DNA of 27,549 nucleotides, from positions 2,243,916 to 2,271,464 of the forward strand of contig BFEA01000119.1 of the NCBI GenBank assembly GCA_003427395.1, written 5' to 3'. The notes beneath the pieces were generated by a model, which was not told the origin of the DNA, made no database searches, and worked only from the letters and a program-made list of their open reading frames with translations. The DNA comes from Chara braunii. Its lineage: Eukaryota; Streptophyta; Charophyceae; Charales; Characeae. This document shows positions 10,791 through 19,147 of the stretch, one piece after another. The stretch's first letter is position 1. Every line of letters starts with the position of its first letter. Position numbers and translations under genes: made by a program.

Positions 10791-11032
10791 AAAAAATATT
10801 ATAGAAAATGCAAGAATTGACACTAACTCCGATGACTCTAGCACGTGGCTAGCAACTAAAGCAACTACCTATCAACCTAAAACTCAGACTAAGTAGTGAC
10901 CTCACTCAGTCACATGCAAGCCAGACCATAAAGGTAAGTACTCTCACCAGTCCCAAGTCAACCCGAACAAACAATAGTTCATGATCTCTCAATGATGTAA
11001 CCCTTTATACCCAGCTTACATAAGGCATAGGT

Positions 11033-11958
11033 AAGGCCGTCTGAACTTACAGAGCGCGCCCAACTTAGCCAGGCCTAGAGTCAGAATACCTAAACTTATA
11101 GAGCGTTCTGACTTGGCCAAGTATACACGAACAGAGGGCACAACTACTTTTCTCTTCCTTGGGCACATGACTAGACCACTCTAGTCGCCCTGAACTGTTT
11201 AAAGTATCTTAGTTATATATACATGTCTTCTCCTTTGTTTTCTAAGGCTGCATATGACTGAGCTAACTTAAGTTCAGTCTGCCCCATTTTACCATCAGTT
11301 TTATTCTTAGTTATACTCTCTTCAAGTTGTGATACGGCTATAGTCACCTAAACTTATAGAACAGTCTGATTAACTCGTTCTTAGATAGAATATAGTAAAG
11401 TATAGCCAAGTTATAACCATTGGGTTCCAGCATGTGCGAGGCTTTTAACCAGACCCCCTGAACTTACAGAAGGGTCTAACTCTCTGTCAATCTTAATTTC
11501 TCTCTGAATCACCATGTGCGTGACATTGAGTCAGACCCCGTGAACTTACAGAAGGGTCTGCCCCTTTGCCAAGATTACTTCTTCAGAATAAAAAGCAGGG
11601 AGAGGTTGCGTCACCTAAACTTATAGAACAACTCAGACCTCCTCGTTTCAGAAACAAAAAAAAAACAGATGAAACCCCAGTGAAAACAAGGCAACCCAAG
11701 GCACCAAAACTTATTGAATGCCCCAAGTCCCTGAAAATCATGCATAATCAAACCCCTTACAGGTCAGAACGGGCAAGTCACCTGAACTTACAGAACAGCC
11801 TGACCCTCCATGCAAGCCACAACACTAGGTCTCCCCAAACTTATGGGGACATCCCAGCCTCCAAAGCAATTAGACCCCCTAACCTTATACAAGGGTCTGA
11901 TGCTTCAATCAAAACAAAAAAAAACAAAGCACCGGGTCTCCCCAAACTTATGGGGACC
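11033..11958. repeat. AACTTA-loop hairpins, eleven copies (copy 2 and extension)
   Basis: Cores lie at about 11040, 11090, 11349, 11458, 11540, 11613, 11705, 11782, 11835, 11879 and 11942. Inner triplets flanking AACTTA are CTG/CAG, CTA/TAG, CAA/TTG or CCA/TGG. Two members (11540, 11879) have only two inner pairs, and the loop at 11879 reads ACCTTA. Outer arms include AGTCAGAA/TTCTGACT (11079-11086 with 11106-11113), AGACCC/GGGTCT (11451 and 11872), CAGACCC/GGGTCTG (11532-11560), GGTCAG/CTGACC (11762-11805) and TCCCCA/TGGGGA (11832-11849). The outer stems at 11033, 11341 and 11602 are weak. Confidence 0.85.
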
Positions 11959-11959
11959 T

Positions 11960-12991
11960 CCCAGCCTTATTGACCCAGTCAACCATCACGCAAAACAACC
12001 CTCCATCCTGCATTTCCCCAGATGCAGTTCTTTTCAGCAATCTGAATTCATACAATCAATAAAGTTGAAACTGAAACTTGAACAAACATTCCTTTACTTA
12101 GTCTTGTTCAGTGTCCTGAAAGTCAAACGAAGAAGTAAAGTAGGGCTGCATATCATATATTCAGTCAGAGATGCAATGGGAGATACAGATAGGGGTTATA
12201 ATTGGGTTTATAAAGAGACAAGCAATGATTGCCTGTCAGTTCCCTGCCTCCAGAACTCCTCCTGAGTTCTGGCAGAGCTCCCGCAATCGGTGGGGCGAAC
12301 CTCCCACAGAGGCCTTGGCGCAGATTACGGGTTGCAATCCCGCCTGCCGCCTTCCTCTCAGAACCAGGGGAATAGACTTAGAGTAAGAAGGGCAAAGGAA
12401 GAAGATTTCAGTCTCTCAGATCCAAGGGAGGTGCTCTCAAACTCGCAGGAGAGGGTCTTGGTACCTTCAGCGCCTGAGGGTCCCGCAATAATGGCCAAGT
12501 AACAGCTTGGCAGATGAGTCAAACTGCCGGAGGTCAAAGCTTTTGACTACCCTCCGGATCACAACACTATCCCCCTCTATAACGAATCAGCAATAGTGGC
12601 CCTTCGTAAATAGCCTCAGCAACAACACTATCGATACTCCAACAATAAACATTCCTAGTACCTCCTCAACAACAGTAGTAGCCTGCAACTGTGACAGCCT
12701 CTATCTCCACCTGAGCTGAGCTTAATCAGCGAGAAGCAGTAGCAACAGTTTCCCGGGCCGGCTAGCCGTAGCAACTCTCAGCAGCACGGGTCACAACAAC
12801 AAAAGTAGCACTTTGACGCAACAGCAGTCCAAATTGTTCTGAAATCTCCGCGGCTACAACCTTGACACCCAACAATCGCACTCTCGCCTACATGAGAGAA
12901 AGGAAAACAGTCCGCAGCCCCTTCCCCTGGTGGTAGTCACAGTCGCAAGCGCTCAACGAATCCAGCAGGATACCCAGATTAGCAGTGGCAT
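11960..12991. other. Non-coding stretch after the hairpin zone
   Basis: The sequence is A/T-rich to about 12260, then mixed. It includes a short recurrence (12531-12568) of a motif from the copy-2 segment at 8810-8855. From 12600 there are many CAGCAACAAC-like words without a fixed period. ORFs are short and show no recognisable domain. Confidence 0.6.
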
Positions 12992-13111
12992 AGCAACTCG
13001 GCCCGTAGTAGATACAGCAACTCAGCCCATAGCAGGCACAACACGTCGCCCCTCAATTGGCACAACAACCCGGGCCGCGGTAGGTGCAACACTCAGCCCA
13101 TAGTGATTCCT
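12992..13111. repeat. Exact 24-bp period tandem repeat, five units
   Basis: Units start at 12992, 13016, 13040, 13064 and 13088 with no length change. The pattern is approximately ARCAACTCRGCCCATAGYAG plus four bases. Units differ by up to half their bases, so the period has outlived the sequence. Twenty-four bases equals eight codons, but the open frame through it is only about 45 residues and has no recognisable relatives. Confidence 0.75.
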
Positions 13112-15351
13112 GGCGAATAACCGCAGTATCCCAATCTCGAGCAGCAACGGCCAATAGGTAAGTGGCTGGTCTTACGGCCGTTGCGCCATCAGGATGAACA
13201 CATCGAATGAATCTTCCGCTGAAACACAGGAAGATACACCGCTATGTTCAAAGAGAAGCTCTTCTGGATGCCCCCTTTCGCAGCTCAACCAGTTAGATGA
13301 GTACTCACCGCCGCGACCATGAACGGCAGCCCCGTTTCCCTTATGCAGCAAAAAGCGCCAGGGGGAGAATGAACCTTCCCCGAAACGTGGGAAGATTCAC
13401 GTCATTCTAAAACGATCTCCCACTCAGGCGCAGCGCCCACCCGCCGGTCTGCTATTCCCACCCACTACTTATACATCTTAGTAACACCACGAGATTCGCA
13501 TCCCCTAACATCTTCTTCCTCACACGGAGACTGCACCCGGCCACATGACGATCCCCCCCCCTGCATGCACCTGGCCCGTTTCACCGACCAGGTTCAAACA
13601 TTCGTAACCTCTTCGATATAGAAAGGTCAAAGCCAAATGCACAGAGCGCTGCGGCTCGGACAGCTTCAGTCCCGTAGCTCGTCTCCGGCTACTTCGGTCA
13701 ACCAGGAAGGCAAGACCTGAATAAACCCCCCTTCCCCGTAGCCCGTTCACGCCCCGCCCCTTTGCCCACAAGCTGCATGCATCCGGCGCAACCTTTAGTC
13801 TAGGTTCACTCCCGCTTCTCCCCCTAAATCTACTAACTTTCTATCAAAACTAACCTCATAGATAGCTTCGGCTTACTTCAAAACCCCTACTTCGACCTCT
13901 ATTCCGCCCGATTTCATCACGAATCGGCAAGCTAATCACATGTTTCTCCCGCCACCTTCCTTCTCCGCCATGTCTTGGCGCACTCCCTTTTCTACCTACC
14001 TCACTCCTCACTAACTACCATGCTAATCCGATCATAGATCCTGGTTCGCCCGGGGTAAAACCCCCAGAATCGGTTCCTTCCCTACCCGATTCTATTAAGA
14101 ATCACGTACGCTAGCCCTTTTCCATCCGCGTAGCTTACCTCCCCGCCATCTCTAACTTTCTTTGCTTCGCATGCACCTTGCGCAAGATTCCATCTAGGTT
14201 CATCCCTGCCTGTTACTCCTGGCCTGATCCCCGTCCATTCTACGAAGCACACTAAATAAATCTTCTTCAAAACAGCAAGTTCACTTTGACAGGCAGGCAA
14301 GTGGAAGGTAGAAAGAAGACAATTTTTTTTTATCTTTCCGAAATAGGCATAAATCAAACTCCTTTGCAAACATTTTTCTACCTACCTGCACACCAAGCCA
14401 AGAAAACAAGTTCAAAAGAAAACAGTACCATCCCAAATTCAAGTCANACTTTTTCATTCACATGCATGACTCACACAACTTCCCCCTACCTTTTCTTTCG
14501 AACATTCAAAATGAACAAGGTCAAGCAAAGTGTAGGTTCANACAGGTGTGAAGGAAAATCTGAGTCATTCAACTGACCTTGAANGAAGCTTGGTCCGGCT
14601 CACTCAAGAAAATCGGGTAATATTTCAATCAGAAGAAAATAATCGCCATAGAAAAACATACGGCTCACAACTCCACAGGTTGTGACCTTTCTCCTGGGCC
14701 ACTGTCCTCGTCTTGGACCGCAAAAANAATTCGAGCGAGATAACCCTCCAGGAGGGTATTCGCATAATCGAGTTTCCACGTGGTCCCAATGTTCCAAACA
14801 ATCCCAATGCACTTCACCAAAAATTTGTCCCCCCAACCAATCGCAAGTCCACACCGCCTCCAATCACCCTGTTCGCTCGTAATAGCCATACCGACATGCC
14901 GGTCCTGATCACAACAACTAGTCCCACCTAGTCTCAAAATGGACCCAGATGGTTCCAAGGAAGTCCCACACCATCGCCACCATACTAGGTGGTTCAGAAC
15001 TCAAAACCGCTTGCACTGAGCGCCGCAAAAAAATAAAATAAAGGTAGCCCTGATTGAAAACCACATGTGCCGCAAGCCCAATAATCACTGTCGTGTGTAC
15101 TCNGTCTGCACTTTCTTCATGCCGCCGGCCCACACACCNCTGTCGTACAATCCCAAATNTGCACTAGCGCCCATACTATTGCTGGATCATGAGAAAATAG
15201 CCCAACATCACTGCTGCATCACCGCGACACCATCACCAGCGTCAACGCGTTGCCGCCGCGTTATGCNGACANTATAACGTCAGCANTAACTCAAAAAAAA
15301 AACACGTCGTCACTTCGACGACGCCTCCCTTGTGTCAAATGCCTTGCCATT
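13112..15351. other. Long stretch without a recognisable gene
   Basis: C-rich non-coding DNA with scattered short ORFs and no domain I recognise. Eleven of the twelve unresolved N bases of the window fall between 14447 and 15395, and several ORFs here pass through N. The sequence is less reliable in this part. Confidence 0.6.
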
Positions 15352-15565
15352 GCAAAAAATGGGCAGCGCTTTTCGCGCCACCACCCAAAATACANTGTTG
15401 CCACTGTGCAAAACGGCCAGCGCTTCCGCGCCACCACCTAGAACGCACTGCCGCCTCCGCAAAAAATGGGCAACACTTCCGCGTCACCACCCAAAACGCA
15501 TTGCCGCTGCCGCAAAAGTTCGGCAACACTTCCACGTCGCTGCCCAAAACGCATTGCCGCCAGTT
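15352..15565. repeat. Tandem repeat of about 53 bp, four units
   Basis: Units begin GCAAAA at 15352, 15408, 15459 and 15512. Each reads roughly GCAAAAAATGGGCARCRCTTCC, then GCGYCACCACCCAAAACGCA, then TTGCCGC. The early part (AAAAGTTCGGCAACACTTCC in the last unit) resembles the AAATTTCGGCAGCACTTCC motif of the 121-bp arrays, although the period and remaining sequence differ. One unit contains an N. Confidence 0.8.
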
Positions 15566-15839
15566 CGCTGTTGCTGCTATTCACATAGTGCCCGCCGACT
15601 CCTCCCTTCTTCCCTGTCGGCGCCTTTCCGCCCTACTGTCCCGTCGTCCGCTGCTCACCGTGCACACGCCCGGCCCCACCGTCTGCCCTGGTTCACCCCT
15701 TCGTTCTCACCTCCCTGCCTCCCGACACTCCGCTCCGTCTTCCATAGTGGTTGACCACGAACATCGCACGACACCCCGGTAGCGCACCACGCCACATGGA
15801 GTTCGACATACGGCGGGCAGAAAACGCAAATGGCCAAGC

Positions 15840-15936
15840 GCGGAGCATCGCCCCTAATTTATACATACCATCTTTGCGTTGGGGCCCCGCGGATCTTCTC
15901 GGTATCATTCTACTTTTAACAGATGTCCCGAAGGAC
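15840..15936 (-). pseudogene. U6 snRNA-like sequence B
   Basis: Read on the minus strand from 15936, this aligns with the conserved spliceosomal U6 RNA over about 95 bases. It starts GTCCTTCGGGACATC (U6 GTCCCTTCGGGGACATC) and continues GAATGATACCGAGAAGAT, GGCCCC, ACGCAA and AAAT in the same order. About 70 columns have no gap, with roughly 70% identity counted by eye. The 5' stem has lost one C and its partner G, so it still pairs around TTCG. The catalytic ACAGAGA box reads ACCGAGA and the AGC triad reads CGC, so it cannot be a normal U6. I see no TATA or upstream element of a plant U6 promoter. A T4 run lies about 20 bases downstream. Most likely a retrocopy or U6-derived repeat. Confidence 0.75.
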
Positions 15937-16054
15937 TCTTCACAATCGACAGGCGCCTCTCGTCGTCTCCGAAGGCCGCTCGGTCCGCTCCCCCCCATCT
16001 GTCCACACGTACACAGACAAGGAACTGGGTGAGGGGGGGGTTTACCACTACTGC

Positions 16055-16119
16055 TACCCGTGAGCCTGCGCGACCCCTTAGTTATGCACGCTCCAATTCT
16101 AGCAGATGCCCCGAAGGAC
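16055..16119 (-). pseudogene. U6 snRNA-like sequence A (5' half)
   Basis: From 16119 the minus strand reads GTCCTTCGGGGCATCTGCTA, followed by GAATTGGAGCG. This matches the first 31 or so bases of U6 at about 27 positions. After that it is decayed and shortened, with only GCGCAGG recalling the U6 GCGCAAGG near the end. It preserves the AATTGGA part that sequence B has lost, while B preserves the later part. The two are therefore separately decayed, not recent duplicates. They lie on the same strand with start sites 183 bases apart. Confidence 0.6.
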
Positions 16120-16182
16120 ACAGCCTGATCCATGGGGATGACTGACCCCAGGCAATTCCGGACCTTTGGCCCGACCCATCAC

Positions 16183-16255
16183 AGCCCTGCCATCTGGGTC
16201 CGAACCCGGTCTGCATTTCGACAGTTCAGGGATGTACCCACTGAGCTAGGCACTT
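16183..16255 (-). pseudogene. tRNA-like sequence or tRNA-derived SINE head
   Basis: The minus strand contains TAGCTCAGTGGG (16248-16237), a perfect pol III A box, and GGTTCGGACCC (16206-16196), a near-perfect B box. Their starts are 42 bases apart, about the normal tRNA distance. The acceptor and D stems do not pair properly, and the T stem has two mismatches, so it is not a working tRNA. It could be the promoter head of a SINE. Two U6-like sequences follow on the same strand within 70-350 bases. Confidence 0.55.
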
Positions 16256-16260
16256 GGGTG

Positions 16261-18334
16261 CCTACCATACCTACGGCACCGTGTCCCAAGCAAAACGGAG
16301 CCGAGTGCTGCTCCGGCGCCATTACAAAAACAGTTCGCAATCGCACTTTGGGCGACCCCGCGGATACACCCCATCCCGTGCGACCCTATACCAGCCCCGA
16401 TATCGTGCCCCGCAGTTGGACGCGGGTATAATAAAGGTGAGAACTGACCCAAAAATAACAAGAGATATATGCCAAAGAATTAATAAAAAACCAGAACAGG
16501 AAAAAAAACAAATCCCGCGGATCGCGCCCGCCGCCACCCCTGCTAACAAAACCGAGGGGGATAGCCCTTCCGGGCCCTCAACCCCTCAGGTTTCGCTCCA
16601 TGTCGCTCTGCTGCTGCCGCGCCGACGCCCATGGGCCTCGATCCCCGAACCTCCGTAGTGTCAGTCCACGTCGTAACCTATAGGGCTAAGCCCAAGCCTA
16701 GTACCAGTGGGCGCGAATCTCCTACTAAAGAGGTAGCGCACGGTTTTCAGGCCCAAGGAGACACCCTATGCCACTCCCCGGCCCACACTCGCACCAAAGG
16801 CCACCCAAAAAAAACTCGCGTCGGCCTACCGGCCTAGCCGCGGCTACCCGTCCTTAGCCAAATCCATCAGGTCCCATCATCTGGATTCCGCGTAAGTCCA
16901 CACCGGCTTACTAAACCGTCCATCGTACCACGCAGAACCAGAGAAAAAGAGTGCCCATAGGTCAGTCAGTTTAATCAAAACAAATGTTATAACAAAATAC
17001 GTCGACTGGAATCCACGCCGCGTCTTCCACTATGATTAAAGAGGAACAAAATCATGCGCGTCTCAAACTTGCGCGCCCACACACTTTCTAATCCTAGATG
17101 TTACCGCCGAACCTTTAGTCCGCGAACCCTTGCGACTCGCGGGGTCTTCCAAGTAATTATGAATCGGCCTATTTCTCTGTCAATTGCAAAAACCCAGTGC
17201 GAGTACCTTTGTAAGGGTATCCGCACCGACAACTTACCGGACCATATTAAGTGACTCCCTCGTCGCTTCGCAAAATCGAAAGACTATCAGATTACCCAAA
17301 ATGCTGACGAAAAATAAGGACCAATCCGATTAGCCGACAGACCCGAGGTGGAGGCTTCCATCAAAACATGCCTTTGTAACTATATGCTGCTAGGGTTCCA
17401 ATCCAGGTCCCCATCGCCGCTGTCAATAGGATACTGACAGTATAAGTTTCAAAGGCCTTCCCAATCATCCTCTCACCCCGGCCCTAGACAACCTTCGGCT
17501 TCTCGTTGGGTGCCCCTAGTCCTGGCTAAAACTAGGGACGAGGGCCCTAATCGAGACCTTTGAAGGCACACTCGCCTTCCTTCCCAAAAAGTTCCTCACA
17601 ATCAAACACACATATGTATATATACATAATTTCCACTCGGCTCTTTCTGCAGTCTAGCACAAAAAGGCCAGGTCTCCATCATGGCCCACTGTAGCCTGGC
17701 TGATCAGACCCGGTCTACGGCCCCCCGCATTGTTATCTAGCGGCAGTACCCTCGCTGGTTGCGCAGCGATGAGCTCTCCCTTGATAACCATCCAATCAGG
17801 GTTTCCAAAAAAGACTTGACTCTTACACCGCAAAACAATTTTCCGGGGGCGGGCAACTCCCCGTAAACTCTTACTCCGCGGTCCCGCAACCAGGTTGCGC
17901 CGGCTAGCAGCCATCCACTGGGGTTGCGCCCTAGTGGCGCTAATCTTCTTTTCCGTTAGCTTGACCTTCCTTCAATATGTCTAAGAACTAGCATAAGTGG
18001 TTAAACGAGACGTCTCAAAACATAACCACGGGCCTACTGCGCGATTATGCAGGGGCCTGAAGGCATTTACCGGCTCTCCCTCGAAAGGCATGGCATCCTT
18101 CGCACAAATCATAAACATAATCATCACTAGGTCCACAAGGTCATGACCCCTGACTTGATCAGAGCCAGCAGTCACCCATCCTGAGACATCTCTCGCCCTG
18201 TACCCATTGCAACCTTCTCAAACACTTCAGGCAAACGTGACCCTTTTCGTTAGACTTTATCACTCATCAAACAACTCACCATGCCATTAATCAGTCCACC
18301 CACCTTTGGGGGTGAGTCTTCCTACAGCCCAAAA
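16261..18334. other. Long stretch without a recognisable gene
   Basis: Mixed-composition non-coding DNA with no convincing ORF. The word CCCGCGGAT recurs at 15887, 16358 and 16514. A TATA-type palindrome (ATGTATATATACAT) occurs near 17613. I found no tRNA or rRNA in it. Confidence 0.55.
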
Positions 18335-18479
18335 CCACCCCCCCTTTTCCAAAAATCAAAGGAGATCTCATCACAAAGCAAAACACCCCCTCTTCAATAA
18401 ATCACGAGGGGTCTCATCATAAAGCCAAACATCCCCCCCTTTTCCAAAAATCTAAGGGGGTCTCATTATGGAACAACCA
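18335..18479. repeat. Three-unit tandem repeat of C-run/G-run hairpins
   Basis: Units of about 46-51 bases start near 18335, 18386 and 18432. Each has a run of 5-8 C, a short A/T-rich loop (CTTTTCCAAAAATC or TCTTCAATAAATCA), then a G run, then TCTCATCATAAAG. The C and G runs can pair (for example CCCCC with GGGG in unit 2, CCCCC with GGGGG in unit 3), giving three consecutive hairpins. Confidence 0.75.
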
Positions 18480-19147
18480 TCACTGAGAACCCATCTTATG
18501 GGTCCTCGTCACAGCTTAAGCAATCAACATCCAGCATGATAAAGCATTCGGGTCTCAAAGATCCATAAATCCCTTAGGATCCTTACGATCATTCACAAAC
18601 AGACTGCACTCCCTCTCCTTATACTCTGCTCTATCACCTGCCCATGAGCAGGCCGCACGAGTATACCGAAGAGTAGACAGTTTTACATAATTCACATCCA
18701 TTAACACGAAATGCATCCTGAACATCTCTCACACAAAATCATCATCCATCAGAGTAAGAACCACACATGTGAGTGTGAGAGTGATCGTCATACACAAAGA
18801 ATAGTTTTTAGGAGAAAAACCTCGATTTAATATACACTCAGGGATAAAGAATGCCCCGCACACAAATGTGTCCAAACCATAACTCACTCGTCTCAAACAA
18901 ATCCAACTCATACAAGTACTACCCTCAGAATACATGCTGGGTTTGTCTCTCAAAGGTCAGGGTGTAGGCCACCTATTTATGTACACACCCCATCTATCAC
19001 GTCATGGCCCTCAAGATGACAAACTCAGTAGAAGTCCAAATTCAAACCATCTATCAGATGCAAGTGAACATCTAAGCCTAAATGATATCATCCAATCCTA
19101 AGCTCAGGTCCTATATACAACAAGCCAATCATATAGGTAAACCAGTC
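18480..19147. other. Non-coding DNA 3' of the downstream retroelement ORF
   Basis: A/T-richer DNA between the hairpin repeats and the end of the minus-strand ORF at 19148. It should contain the element's 3' untranslated region and any 3' LTR. I could not match it to a second LTR copy on the 26-27 kb side. No gene seen. Confidence 0.5.

Larger units (their letters stand above)
7913..11693. repeat. Large tandem unit, copy 2 (about 3.8 kb)
   Basis: This is a head-to-tail partner of copy 1, diverged by many substitutions. It is longer mainly because of a segment at about 8640-9135 with no counterpart in copy 1 (which jumps from about 5495 to 5520), and because of extra hairpins between 11033 and 11560. 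Collinearity with copy 1 ends near the shared AACAAGGC at about 11685-11693. Beyond that the DNA continues into a further hairpin-rich stretch not represented in copy 1. Confidence 0.85.

Noticed and set aside
7384-11958. CRISPR-like array
   Set aside because: Spacing between hairpins is irregular, outer arms differ, and the context is eukaryotic retroelement DNA with no cas genes.
12328-12340. B-box-like GGGTTGCAATCCC
   Set aside because: Again no A box about 43 bases upstream, so probably chance.
15332-15782. Plus-strand ORFs of 140-150 residues over the 53-bp repeat
   Set aside because: Two frames are open together because of the C-rich repeat, they contain N bases, and neither shows a domain.
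17394-17404. B-box-like GGTTCCAATCC on the plus strand
   Set aside because: No A box at the expected distance upstream and no tRNA-like folding.
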